The notes under the pieces: model-generated
What the model was told of the DNA's origin: nothing
Databases searched by the model: none
The model's input: only the letters and a program-made list of their open reading frames with translations
Program-made: the position numbers and the translations under genes
Origin: Pseudobutyrivibrio sp. 49
GTDB lineage: Bacteria; Bacillota; Clostridia; Lachnospirales; Lachnospiraceae
Direction: 5' to 3'
Assembly (NCBI RefSeq): GCF_900100545.1
Contig: NZ_FNDP01000018.1
Location: forward strand, 1-57,305
DNA length: 57,305 bases
In this document: piece by piece, positions 33,079 to 41,879 of the stretch
Numbering within the stretch: the stretch's first letter is position 1
Layout of the letters: every line of letters starts with the position of its first letter

Positions 33079-33089
33079 TGGAGGTTTCT

Positions 33090-33410
33090 ATGAAGTGGAT
33101 AATTTTATTTATTGCTGGCGCTCTTGAAGTTACTTGGGCTGTAGCAATGAAAATGTCGAATGGTTTTACGTTGCGGATTCCCTCGATTATTACTGGGGTG
33201 GGTTATATAGCCAGTGCGGTTTTCCTGGCGATTGCCTTGAAACAGCTTCCGTTAGGAACAGCCTATGCTATGTGGACCGGCATGGGAATAGTAGGAACTA
33301 CCCTGCTTGGCATATTTCTATTTCACGAGAAATTATCTGTACCACAAGTGATTTGTGTTATGCTAATTGTGATTGGAATAGCTGGGCTTAAGATTTTGGC
33401 GAAAGATTGA
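33090..33410 (+). CDS. gdx: SMR-family transporter, SugE/Gdx guanidinium exporter type
   Basis: The 106-aa protein has four transmembrane segments: WIILFIAGALEVTWAVAMK (with the key membrane Glu13), then the second, LPLGTAYAMWTGMGIVGT, and a final VICVMLIVIGIAGLKIL. W-A-V-x-x-K-x-S-x-G-F-T and the AYAMWTGMG signature are those of the SugE/Gdx branch, which exchanges guanidinium for protons. I start at the ATG at 33,090 after GGAGG. A riboswitch-like leader lies just upstream and a NimA-like gene follows by 10 nt. Symbol by family. Confidence 0.82.
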   Translation: MKWIILFIAGALEVTWAVAMKMSNGFTLRIPSIITGVGYIASAVFLAIALKQLPLGTAYAMWTGMGIVGTTLLGIFLFHEKLSVPQVICVMLIVIGIAGLKILAKD

Positions 33411-33420
33411 GGTGTTTACG

Positions 33421-33897
33421 ATGTTTAGAAAAATGAGAAGATTTAAGCAGCAGGTTTCTGAAGCTGAGTGCATTGAGATATTGAAGAGTACCAAGAGAGG
33501 TGTCCTTTCTTTGATAGGCGATGATGGATATCCATATGGAGTCCCTATTGATCATTGGTATTGCGAAGAAGATGGAAAGATCTATTTTCATGGAGCAAAG
33601 CAAGGACATAAGATAGATGCCATAAAAGCTTGTGATAAGGCAAGCTACTGCGTTTATAATGAAGGCTACCGCAAGGAAGGTGACTGGGCTCTTAACATTA
33701 CAAGCGTGATTACATTTGGTAGAATTCATTTGGTAGAAGATGAGGAGGTTGCGCTTAAGATCTGTTCTGAGCTTACTAGGAAGTTTACCGATGATCAGGC
33801 TTATCTGGAGCAGGAGATAAAGAATTCATTCCGTAATGTTCAGTGTTTGGAGTTAATTCCTGAGCATATGACGGGTAAGCTGGTTAATGAATCATAG
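33421..33897 (+). CDS. Pyridoxamine 5'-phosphate oxidase-fold, NimA-like flavoprotein
   Basis: The 158-aa protein has the split-barrel layout of NimA-like proteins: ILKSTKRGVLSLIGDDGYPY, GVPIDHWYCEEDGKIYFHGA, GHKIDAIKACDKASYCVYNE and SVITFGRIHLVED. It should bind FMN or haem and can reduce nitro-compounds in related proteins. It is cotranscribed with the SMR gene; a terminator follows. Start ATG 33,421 after GAGGTG. Confidence 0.75.
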   Translation: MFRKMRRFKQQVSEAECIEILKSTKRGVLSLIGDDGYPYGVPIDHWYCEEDGKIYFHGAKQGHKIDAIKACDKASYCVYNEGYRKEGDWALNITSVITFGRIHLVEDEEVALKICSELTRKFTDDQAYLEQEIKNSFRNVQCLELIPEHMTGKLVNES

Positions 33898-33952
33898 GAA
33901 GGAATCTCTTCCTAATATTTTAAGAAATAACAATAGATAAATTTGCTAAAAT

Positions 33953-33987
33953 GACCTCTATCTTGAGTGTGGGATGGAGGTCTTTTT
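33953..33987 (+). terminator. Rho-independent terminator, target of the IS110 insertion
   Basis: GACCTCTATC (33,953-33,962) pairs with GATGGAGGTC (33,973-33,982), one G-U pair, followed by TTTTT. The IS110-family element begins within this U tract, and the matching right flank TTTTTGTC lies at 35,544. A second small hairpin (GGAAG/CTTCC at ~33,898) lies before it. Confidence 0.75.
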
Positions 33988-33997
33988 AGTACCATAA

Positions 33998-34190
33998 AAG
34001 TGTAGTTGTTAGAGAGTAATTAACTCTAACTTCTGCACTTATTTTTTTATAATAAGGGGAGTAATTGGTCTGACGTAGGTCTTTTTGGATTAATCATCCG
34101 CAACAAAAACCGTTAACCAACCCCTTATTATAAGCATTCGATTAGGCAGGTAGGGAGCGACACCCGCGTAACCAACTAAACTGAATGGTA
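33998..34190 (+). ncRNA. Putative IS110 bridge RNA
   Basis: Three helices are visible in order. A 5' hairpin AAGTGTAG...CTGCACTT (33,998-34,040) has an inner GTTAGAG/CTCTAAC. A perfect 11-bp stem ATAATAAGGGG/CCCCTTATTAT (34,049-34,059 and 34,121-34,131) encloses a 61-nt loop. A stem CATTCGATTAG/CTAAACTGAATG (34,135-34,187) encloses a second loop. This is the 5' stem, target loop, donor loop order of IS110 bridge RNAs. The first loop carries AGGTCTTTTT and ACAAAAA, matching the left flank and the complement of the right flank. Confidence 0.65.
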
Positions 34191-34240
34191 ATAAGTACGG
34201 TTGGAACAATTACTAAATTTTATGTAGAGGGAGGTTTAGA

Positions 34241-35443
34241 ATGATAAGCGTAGGTGTTGATGTTTCTAAAGGTAAAAGTACTGTATGCGTTATGAAGCCA
34301 TACGGAGAAATTGTATTAAAACCGTTTGAAGTACAGCATACAGAAAGTGAGCTCAGCGAACTTGAGAAGATGTTAAGGAAGCTGGATGGCGAAGTAAGAT
34401 TGGTTATGGAAGCCACAGGTGTATACCATTTGCCATTGCTAACTTTTTTTCTTGAGCGTGGGTATTTTGTGTCGGTAATAAATCCATATGCCATGAGAAA
34501 ATATGCTAAAGATAACAGCATTCGTGGCGCTAAAACAGACAAATTGGACTCAATTGTCATAGCAAACTATGGTATTGAAAAATGGTATAAGCTTCAAAAC
34601 TATGACAATGATGAGGCTGTATATGCTGAACTTAAGCTGCTTGGGCGACGTTACAGATTCTATATGGAACTACACATTAAAGCACTTCAAGAATTAACTC
34701 ATATGTTAGATTACACAATGCCAGGCTTAAAAACTAAATTTAATAGTTGGGATGAAAAGAATAATAAAGATAAACTTAGTGATTTTGTAGAACGCTTCTG
34801 GCATTATGACCTGATTACCGGAATGAGTCGTGATGATTTTGTGGTGGCCTATTGTGAGTGGGCTAAAGAAAAGAAATACCAAAAGAGCCAATCAAAAGCT
34901 GAAGAAATATATGAATTGGCATCTAATGGTATTCCTACGTTATCTTCAAGTACTCCATCTACAAAAATGTTAGTACAAGAAGCTATATCTGTGTTGAGAG
35001 CAATTGATGATACCCTCAATACAATTCTAACACGAATGAAGGAACTTGCTAAGAGTTTACCTGAATATTCTACTGTTAGAGCAATGGGTGGGGTTGGTGA
35101 TGTATTGGCACCTAAGTTGATTGCTGAAATTGGAGATATAAGAAAACTTCATAGCGCAAAAGCACTTATTGCTGTTGCGGGAATAGATCCGCCTCCATAT
35201 GAATCAGGACAATTTGTAGGTTCAAACCGGCGCATAACGAAAAGAGGTTCATCAACGTTACGAAAAGTAGGGTATGAAGTTATGCGAGTGTTGAAGAGTC
35301 ACCCTGAGCCAGAGGATAATGCTGTATACAATTACATCCTGAAAAAGGAAGCTGAAGGTAAAACAAAGAAACACGCAAAAATAGCAGGTTTAAACAAGTT
35401 TTTAAGGATATATTATGCAAGAGTAAGTGAAGTGTATAAATAG
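34241..35443 (+). CDS. IS110-family transposase (DEDD recombinase)
   Basis: The 400-aa protein has the RuvC-like N-terminal domain with VGVDVSKGKSTVCV (Asp7), LVMEATGVYHLPL (Glu) and IRGAKTDKLDSIVIANY (D...D). The C-terminal Tnp domain has the catalytic-Ser region SNRRITKRGSSTLRKVGYEV. This is normal length and complete. It recombines DNA under bridge-RNA guidance. The ATG follows AGAGGGAGGTTTAGA. A hairpin terminator follows. Confidence 0.92.
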   Translation: MISVGVDVSKGKSTVCVMKPYGEIVLKPFEVQHTESELSELEKMLRKLDGEVRLVMEATGVYHLPLLTFFLERGYFVSVINPYAMRKYAKDNSIRGAKTDKLDSIVIANYGIEKWYKLQNYDNDEAVYAELKLLGRRYRFYMELHIKALQELTHMLDYTMPGLKTKFNSWDEKNNKDKLSDFVERFWHYDLITGMSRDDFVVAYCEWAKEKKYQKSQSKAEEIYELASNGIPTLSSSTPSTKMLVQEAISVLRAIDDTLNTILTRMKELAKSLPEYSTVRAMGGVGDVLAPKLIAEIGDIRKLHSAKALIAVAGIDPPPYESGQFVGSNRRITKRGSSTLRKVGYEVMRVLKSHPEPEDNAVYNYILKKEAEGKTKKHAKIAGLNKFLRIYYARVSEVYK

Positions 35444-35456
35444 AAAAATATAGTTA

Positions 35457-35482
35457 AAGGCTGGTCTACCGCCAGCCTTATT
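35457..35482 (+). terminator. Terminator-like hairpin after the IS110 transposase
   Basis: AAGGCTGG (35,457-35,464) and CCAGCCTT (35,472-35,479) form a perfect stem followed by a weak T-rich tail. Confidence 0.6.
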
Positions 35483-35682
35483 GTGATGCAATTAATTATT
35501 TAAAAAGTATATTTGAAATTCATGCTTGATTTTTGTTAGCAGGTTTTTGTCTTACGGTTATATTCCTGGAGTTATACCGAGGATTTAATTACTAACCCAT
35601 AACTTTTTAATCACAAGTATTTGATATCATTTCTTTTGTCGAGATACAGCGACAGGTTACTTTTAAGCATTTGATTGTAAGA

Positions 35683-35703
35683 GGCAGCTTTGGCTGTCTT
35701 TTA
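35683..35703 (+). terminator. Hairpin with U tract in the leader of the alpha-CTD/sigma4 gene
   Basis: GGCAGC (35,683-35,688) and GCTGTC (35,693-35,698) pair with a G-U, followed by TTTTATT, only 20 nt before the next start codon. It would end IS-derived transcripts or act as an attenuator for the gene. Sequence between the IS end and here (35,549-35,682) must hold any promoter; I see none that is clear. Confidence 0.45.
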
Positions 35704-35722
35704 TTGAAGAGGATGTAAATAA

Positions 35723-38440
35723 ATGTTTGATGAGAGAATTGAGGAATCAGGTTTATCTAATAGAGCTATAAACTGTTTGAAAAGATGTGGAATAAAAACG
35801 GTTAGTCAGCTAATGGAGACTTCTTCTATAGAGATAAGTCATGCCCGTAATGTTGGTGCTAAAACCCTTCAGGAAATAGAAGATTTTAAATCTCAGCATA
35901 TGGCTGATAATTTTTTAGTTGAAGATAGTCGTAATTATGATGAACCACGCCTTGTTATTCACAAGGTGTTTCCAGAGCTTTATGGTATGCAGATTTCGTC
36001 TATTAAATTTAGAGACATGAATGGGGAATATTTAGATGATATTTCTGTAGAAAGTCTATTTTTTTCTCTTCGAACAGTTAAATACCTGAAAGATTACGGC
36101 TTGATGACGATTCGAGCAGTTGCCGAGCTTGAATATGATAAGTTTATGGATATTCATTATCTGGGGAAAAAGGGTTTTGATGAAGTATTGGATTATTTAT
36201 CCATAAATGCAGAGGTAGCTACTGAAAACGTAAGGCAAAAACTTTTTGATGATCTATATGGATGGTTCAGGTCAGAATGTAATTACGAGGAAAATGATAG
36301 ATATGCTTTTATAACCAGGGCGATTCAATCAAATATAGAGGATTATTTGGCAGCTAATCCTGAAAGAAATGAAACACTTTTAAAGGATATTATTTGCAGA
36401 GATAATGTTAAGGCTAGGGTTAAAAGATTAATTGCGGATTCTATAATAGGCGATTATGCCTGTGGATATGAAGAGATTAAACGAATAATTCCGAAGGTAT
36501 TAGTAGATTTCGGACTTGTAACAGATGCAATAAACGAGCTGGTTTCAGAAGAAGTGATTGAAGCTTGCAATGATACATACAGAAAGAAACGGCCTACCTT
36601 AGATGATTGGCTGGATTCTATTTCTTTTGATCATAAGTTGATAATTGAAAATAGACTTGAAGGCGCTACGCTAGAAGAATGTGGACAGTTAACGGGGGTT
36701 ACGCGAGAAAGAATACGACAGATTATTGTCAGAGAACTGAATAAGAAGCCTATGCTTAGAGAAGATGATTATGCATATTGGTATACAACTTATTGGTTTA
36801 AAGAGGATGAATTTATAAAGATTTTTGATTCTGACAAAAAGACTTTTAGTTACTTGAATCTCAACTATTCCAGAGGATCTAAAAGTATTGAGGAAATGCC
36901 AGAGGACAATAATCTTACAGGTGTTTATCGTAGGAATTATTATAATTACTTAAATGTGAAGAAGGTTCTGATTGGCGGTGAATATATCGAATTAAGAAGA
37001 GATTCTATTTGCAGGAAGCTAGCTGAAGTATTTTTCTCTAATAATGAGACTACGTTTGAGAATTTTTACCATAAGTATGTGCAATTCCTTGAGATGAATA
37101 ACCTTCAGAATGACGATAGTTTAAAGTTCCCAACTGACCGTGCTTTTGAAGCAAGGATAGCAGACAGTAAATATGTATTGCTTAAATATGGTAAGCGATT
37201 TAGATATTACCCAATTAATGAGTGTGATATAGAAGAATTAGTTAATCAGCTCCATTTTGAACAATATCAAGATGTGGAAATATCAACATTGAAGCTTTTC
37301 CGTGATAATAAGGAGCTTATGGAAGAATATGATATACGAGATGAATACGAACTTCATAATCTTCTTAAGAAAACAGATGATAAATGGAATCCGAGAAATA
37401 AATTTAATTTGATTCTTACAAGAATGCCGCTTATTACATTTGGCAATGCAGATAGAAAGAAGCAGGCATTGGATTTAATGTATCAGGTTGCACCTATTGA
37501 ACTAGATAAGTACGCAGAGATCTATGAAGACGTGTATGGAATGCTTGCTAGAACTGTTGTGGCAAATATTTCACCATTGTTAACGGAGTATTATCATGAT
37601 GGGGTTTATACAACTAATCAACCATTATTAGATGATGAAGCATTTAATTATATGAAGATGAGGCTAACTAGAGATTTTTATATGACCAAAGAGATTCAAA
37701 GGATTTATCTTCAAAGGTTTGGTTCTGACTCTATGGACTATATAAATCCTAGAACGCTAAAATTACTTGGATTTAAAGTGTACGTAAACTATGTGGTATC
37801 AAATAAGTATCAGAATGGTTATGAATACTTCAAGAGTTTATTACTTGCGGATGATAAAGTGGATTTTAGGGCTCTGGAGGAAGGAAAGCTGACATATATT
37901 CAGGAGGCTAATAAGGCGCTTGATGATTTGAGAAAAGAGTATAGCATTCTTGAATACGATGATATGAGATTTATATCTTTTGATAAACTTCAATTAGCAC
38001 ATCCAGATATTACCAAAGACAAATTAAAGGCTTTCGCAAAAGACGCAATTGATTTTTCTGATGATGAATTCTTTACTATTCAAAGCTTAAGAAGAGATGG
38101 TTTTAGTACAGACTTAGATCTAGGACGTGGAAGTTGGTTTTATGCTTGCTTAATTAGAAATTATCCAGGGGTGAGATTCATTAAGACAGGAGGCAATCTG
38201 GTTTTTAGAAAAAATCCTGAGCATGCAATTACTACAGTTGATTTTTTCAAGTATCTTATGGAAAAGATTGGAAAAATTAATATTAATAGATTTATTTCAA
38301 AACTGTGGGACGAGTATGGATTGAGATATGATCGCGAAAAAGTGATGACGTTTATTAGAGATTCATCGCTATATTATGATGGAATTTGCGAGGACATCTA
38401 TAAATCGGAAGACTATTATTTTGAAACTTTATATCCTTAA
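35723..38440 (+). CDS. Large protein with RNAP alpha-CTD-like and sigma-region-4-like segments
   Basis: The 905-aa protein opens with ESGLSNRAINCLKRCGIKTV...RNVGAKTLQEIEDF (residues 8-55), which is the helix-hairpin fold of the RNA polymerase alpha C-terminal domain. A second, weaker copy follows (FFSLRTVKYLKDYGLMTIRA...YLGKKGFDEVLDYL, 113-159). Residues 305-340, IIENRLEGATLEECGQLTGV then TRERIRQIIVREL, closely match sigma-70 region 4. The remaining 560 residues are unrecognised, with repeated helical blocks. It could bind DNA or RNA polymerase, or sense phage transcription. It lies beside a Type I/TIR/SIR2 island. GAAGAGGATG upstream is a fair ribosome site. Confidence 0.7.
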   Translation: MFDERIEESGLSNRAINCLKRCGIKTVSQLMETSSIEISHARNVGAKTLQEIEDFKSQHMADNFLVEDSRNYDEPRLVIHKVFPELYGMQISSIKFRDMNGEYLDDISVESLFFSLRTVKYLKDYGLMTIRAVAELEYDKFMDIHYLGKKGFDEVLDYLSINAEVATENVRQKLFDDLYGWFRSECNYEENDRYAFITRAIQSNIEDYLAANPERNETLLKDIICRDNVKARVKRLIADSIIGDYACGYEEIKRIIPKVLVDFGLVTDAINELVSEEVIEACNDTYRKKRPTLDDWLDSISFDHKLIIENRLEGATLEECGQLTGVTRERIRQIIVRELNKKPMLREDDYAYWYTTYWFKEDEFIKIFDSDKKTFSYLNLNYSRGSKSIEEMPEDNNLTGVYRRNYYNYLNVKKVLIGGEYIELRRDSICRKLAEVFFSNNETTFENFYHKYVQFLEMNNLQNDDSLKFPTDRAFEARIADSKYVLLKYGKRFRYYPINECDIEELVNQLHFEQYQDVEISTLKLFRDNKELMEEYDIRDEYELHNLLKKTDDKWNPRNKFNLILTRMPLITFGNADRKKQALDLMYQVAPIELDKYAEIYEDVYGMLARTVVANISPLLTEYYHDGVYTTNQPLLDDEAFNYMKMRLTRDFYMTKEIQRIYLQRFGSDSMDYINPRTLKLLGFKVYVNYVVSNKYQNGYEYFKSLLLADDKVDFRALEEGKLTYIQEANKALDDLRKEYSILEYDDMRFISFDKLQLAHPDITKDKLKAFAKDAIDFSDDEFFTIQSLRRDGFSTDLDLGRGSWFYACLIRNYPGVRFIKTGGNLVFRKNPEHAITTVDFFKYLMEKIGKININRFISKLWDEYGLRYDREKVMTFIRDSSLYYDGICEDIYKSEDYYFETLYP

Positions 38441-38507
38441 AACGGGAAGAGGTAGCTTAGATCGTCTTTTCTTGGTTTTTAATGAACCAGAAATGACAAA
38501 AAATAAA

Positions 38508-38553
38508 AGAGAGATGAGAGGGACTAAAAATAAGCCTGTCATCTCTCTTTTTG
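38508..38553. terminator. Terminator between convergent genes
   Basis: AGAGAGATGA (38,508-38,517) and TCATCTCTCT (38,539-38,548) pair exactly, followed by TTTTTG. A-rich sequence before it allows use in both directions. Confidence 0.8.
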
Positions 38554-38570
38554 TAGATTTGAAGAGATCA

Positions 38571-40067
38571 TTATCTATATAAACCGCTTACACCGAATTC
38601 TTGGAAGTAGCCTTTTTTATAATCAGTGACAAAATCACGGTCTATTTCCCATTTGGCTATAGCGGAAGAAAATTTATCCATATACTGGCGCTGGGAGATG
38701 AAAAAATCAAGGTAACTAATGATTTCGGTTTTTGTAAGTATCTTTCGGTCAATTAAATTGGCTAGAATACCATGCCGCACTGCTTCCGTGAGATTTTCCT
38801 CTTTATTGACGTTATACCCGTACTGTCTGAGGATTGATTCGTTAGCTAATAGCATAGAATTACCATTAGTAGTGTCGTAATATGCTTTCTCTTCGCTTAT
38901 TCTACATAGAGGAGTACCAAAAATCTTTAATGATTGATAAGTACTTTCCAAAATAAAGAATGTTCTACATTTAGCACAGTAGCCGGCAGGAACCTTGCGG
39001 GTTATTTCTTCACCTTTTCTGTTCACAAGCTTTATTACTGCATTTATATCAACAACTTCGTGTTGGTTATGCCTGCATTTAAAGACAGAGCCTCTAATTA
39101 CAAAATCTTTATATGCTACTTCTAAAGTTTCCTTAGTCGAGAATGATGTTTTATTATTAGGTAAAAATGAAACTTTTGTAGTAGTTAGGTCTTTCTTTTG
39201 CTCTATTTTTTCTGCTCTAAGACGTTCTTTTTTGAGACTTTCCAATCTTGCATTACGTTTTTCTTCATAAGCTTGATGCTGTTTTTGAGCCATGAGAGCT
39301 TTATTCTTTTTTATAGCAGCAGCCTTTTCTTGTTCTTTTTTCACCTTCGCTGCCTCTAATAATTCTTTTTGTTTCGCATGTTCAACAATTCTTTCTTCTA
39401 GGAGAGGAATATCAGAATTATTAATTATTTCAAAAGGAAAGGTTAGCTCTTTAACCGCGGCATATTGAATGAAGTAAGCATTACACTTATTACAGTGCTT
39501 AACTATTTCAGTACAGTTTTTTCCTTGCAGATCTTTGAAAGATACCTCAACGTCAGTTAATACATCCATATTGCACATTTTATTCCAGCAAGTAGCAGGT
39601 GTTTCAATATCATGAATGAAGAAGCAGCCTTTATCTAGTTTTCGAATCTTTACATTATGTATGTTTTTGTAAGTTAAACTGTTTTTTCGTGGAAGTAAGT
39701 TGGTAAATATTTTTCCATCAACTTTAATGGCTTCTCCATCGAGAAACCTAGATGAAGCAGTGTATACCTTTTTACAACGAGAACATTTATAAATTGGAAA
39801 TTCTATGTGTCTAGCTACTGTTGTGTTTTCTTTTGTTTTAGTTTTTATTTTTATGTTCTTTACGATTTTTTTCTTTTTCTTTTTACTTCTATTAACAGTG
39901 AGCTCTTCTACAGGTACTTTTTGTATGATTGTAGTTGTCACAGTTTCTTTTATATGTTTGGAATCACTAATGTGCATAGTCATTTGGTCGTTTGGACAAA
40001 CAAGTCTAATATAACCATCGACGTGCTCATCAATGAATGGTTTGTCAGAGTAGTTCTGGATATTCAT
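38571..40067 (-). CDS. Zinc-ribbon-rich hypothetical protein
   Basis: The 498-aa protein has three or more short cysteine pairs: YKCSRCKKVYTAS, HCNKCNAYFIQ and YCAKCRTFFILE, each like half of a treble-clef or zinc ribbon. A central coiled, very basic/acidic part (KVKKEQEKAAAIKKNKALMA) separates them. The C-terminal ~80 residues (LTEAVRHGILANLIDRKILT...) are well structured but unrecognised. ATG at 40,067 with AGGTGG close by. It is convergent with the alpha-CTD/sigma4 gene and lies just upstream of hsdM, so it may serve the defence island. Confidence 0.55.
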   Translation of the reverse strand: MNIQNYSDKPFIDEHVDGYIRLVCPNDQMTMHISDSKHIKETVTTTIIQKVPVEELTVNRSKKKKKKIVKNIKIKTKTKENTTVARHIEFPIYKCSRCKKVYTASSRFLDGEAIKVDGKIFTNLLPRKNSLTYKNIHNVKIRKLDKGCFFIHDIETPATCWNKMCNMDVLTDVEVSFKDLQGKNCTEIVKHCNKCNAYFIQYAAVKELTFPFEIINNSDIPLLEERIVEHAKQKELLEAAKVKKEQEKAAAIKKNKALMAQKQHQAYEEKRNARLESLKKERLRAEKIEQKKDLTTTKVSFLPNNKTSFSTKETLEVAYKDFVIRGSVFKCRHNQHEVVDINAVIKLVNRKGEEITRKVPAGYCAKCRTFFILESTYQSLKIFGTPLCRISEEKAYYDTTNGNSMLLANESILRQYGYNVNKEENLTEAVRHGILANLIDRKILTKTEIISYLDFFISQRQYMDKFSSAIAKWEIDRDFVTDYKKGYFQEFGVSGLYR

Positions 40068-40211
40068 AAATACCACCTATTACAAATTGCTTAGTTACCA
40101 CCAATAAGGCAGCAGTATTAGGATACAAAAAAATAGGATTTAAGGCAATGTTAAAAGACCCACTATTTATAGGAAACATTGGATAAATTCGCGCATTGAG
40201 GCATATGTTTA

Positions 40212-40220
40212 TGATATACT
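40212..40220 (+). promoter_or_regulatory. Extended -10 promoter of hsdM
   Basis: TGATATACT matches the extended -10 form TGnTATAAT in eight of nine positions and lies about 60 nt before the hsdM start, with no good -35. Inferred. Confidence 0.4.
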
Positions 40221-40278
40221 GAAAGGTAGAGTTTATTTGTAAAAGAATAACGATATCTTATCTATTGGAGGAAGAAAA

Positions 40279-41787
40279 ATGTCAGATAAGACAAATGCAA
40301 ATATTGGTTTTGAAAAACAGCTGTGGGATGCAGCCTGTGTTCTATGGGGGCACATTCCAGCAGCAGAATATAGAAAGGTTATTATTGGATTAATTTTCTT
40401 GAGATATATCTCAGCCGCTTTTGATAAGAGATATCAGGAACTTGTTGAAGAAGGCGATGGATTTGAAGATGACATGGATGCATATACCATGGAAAATGTT
40501 TTCTTTGTTCCTGAAGAAGCTAGATGGAGCACAATTTCGTCAGCTGCTCATACGCCGGAAATTGGAACAATAATTGACAATGCTATGCGTGCAATTGAAG
40601 CAGATAATAAAGTGCTTAAGAATGTATTGCCAAAGAATTATGCAAGTCCTGATCTTGATAAGAGAGTATTAGGAGAAGTAGTAGATATCTTCACTAATAA
40701 TATTGATATGAGTGACATTGAGGCAAGTGAAGATCTTCTTGGCCGTACTTATGAATACTGTATTGCTCAGTTTGCAGAAAAGGAAGGTGTAGGTGGTGGA
40801 GAATTCTATACACCATCAAGTGTAGTTAAGACTTTAGTTTCTATTCTTCGACCTTTTGAAAACTGTCGTGTGTATGATTGCTGCTGTGGATCAGGCGGTA
40901 TGTTTGTTCAGAGTGCAAAGTTTATCGAAGCTCATTCTGGCAACAGAGGTTCTATTTCTGTATATGGTCAGGAAGCAAATGCAGATACATGGAAGATGGC
41001 AAAAATAAATATGGCTATCCGTGGTATCGACGCAGATTTTGGACCTTATCAAGCAGATACATTTACAAATGATTTACACCCAACGTTAAAGGCTGATTTC
41101 ATTCTTGCAAATCCTCCTTTCAATTATCATCCATGGAATCAGGAAAAATTGATTGATGATGTTAGGTGGAAATATGGATTGCCACCAGCTGGAAATGCCA
41201 ACTATGCTTGGATTCAGCACATGATTCATCATCTGGCTCCTAATGGAAAGATTGGTTTAGTTTTAGCTAATGGTGCACTTACTTCACAGACAAGTGGTGA
41301 AGGTGACATTAGAAAAAATATCATAGAGGATGACTTAGTTGAGGGCATTATTGCAATGCCTACTCAGCTATTCTATAGCGTAACAATTCCAGTAACACTT
41401 TGGTTTATTTCAAAGAATAAGAAGCAGGTTGGCAAAACCTTATTCATTGATGCACGAAGCATGGGACATATGGTGGATCGTAAGCACCGTGATTTTGATG
41501 ATGAAGATATACAGAAGCTTGCGGATACTTTTGAAGCTTTTCAGAATGGAAAACTTGAGGATGTTAAGGGATTTTGCAAGGTAGTCACTACGGAAGAAAT
41601 AGAGAAACAGGATTATATACTTACACCTGGCAGATACGTTGGTATCGAAGAGCAGGAAGATGATGGTGAACCGTTTGAAGAAAAAATGGGAAGATTGACA
41701 ACAGAACTTTCTGATTTATTTGAGAAATCTCATGAGCTGGAAGATGAGATTAGGAGAAAATTAGGGGCAATAGGATATGAAATCTAA
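40279..41787 (+). CDS. hsdM: Type I restriction-modification DNA methyltransferase subunit
   Basis: The 502-aa subunit has a helical N-terminal domain (LWDAACVLWGHIPAAEYRKV, LIFLRYISAAF), GEFYTPSSVV, the SAM-binding DCCCGSGGM (about residue 200) and the catalytic NPPFNYHPW (about 276-284) of N6-adenine methylases. Full length and intact. It methylates adenine at sites chosen by HsdS. Ribosome site TTGGAGGAAGAAAA. First gene of the hsdM-hsdS-TIR-hsdR-SIR2 run. Confidence 0.95.
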   Translation: MSDKTNANIGFEKQLWDAACVLWGHIPAAEYRKVIIGLIFLRYISAAFDKRYQELVEEGDGFEDDMDAYTMENVFFVPEEARWSTISSAAHTPEIGTIIDNAMRAIEADNKVLKNVLPKNYASPDLDKRVLGEVVDIFTNNIDMSDIEASEDLLGRTYEYCIAQFAEKEGVGGGEFYTPSSVVKTLVSILRPFENCRVYDCCCGSGGMFVQSAKFIEAHSGNRGSISVYGQEANADTWKMAKINMAIRGIDADFGPYQADTFTNDLHPTLKADFILANPPFNYHPWNQEKLIDDVRWKYGLPPAGNANYAWIQHMIHHLAPNGKIGLVLANGALTSQTSGEGDIRKNIIEDDLVEGIIAMPTQLFYSVTIPVTLWFISKNKKQVGKTLFIDARSMGHMVDRKHRDFDDEDIQKLADTFEAFQNGKLEDVKGFCKVVTTEEIEKQDYILTPGRYVGIEEQEDDGEPFEEKMGRLTTELSDLFEKSHELEDEIRRKLGAIGYEI

Positions 41788-41879
41788 TATTATATAAACT
41801 ACTATTATGAATTAGTAGGATGGTCAATTAGAGTAACATGGAATTAGCTCAAAAATATATTGGTTAGGATGATGATAAA

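Larger units (their letters stand above)
33983..35548 (+). mobile_element. IS110-family insertion sequence
   Basis: About 1.56 kb: a 5' non-coding region with bridge-RNA-like structure, the transposase gene, and about 100 nt after it. Left junction GGAGGTC|TTTTTAG and right junction CAGG|TTTTTGTC share only a T run, so I place the ends in it. Joining the flanks rebuilds a terminator tail GAGGTCTTTTTGTCTTACGG. Long non-coding DNA upstream of the transposase fits the IS110 group rather than IS1111. Ends are good to a few bases. Confidence 0.7.

Noticed and set aside
33134-33391. 85-codon ORF overlapping the SMR gene
   Set aside because: Different frame of the SMR gene with no ribosome site; the SMR frame has clear family motifs.
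39805-40094. Phe/Ser-rich plus-strand ORFs opposite the zinc-ribbon gene
   Set aside because: They are antisense images of Lys-rich sequence; apparent membrane helices are an artefact.
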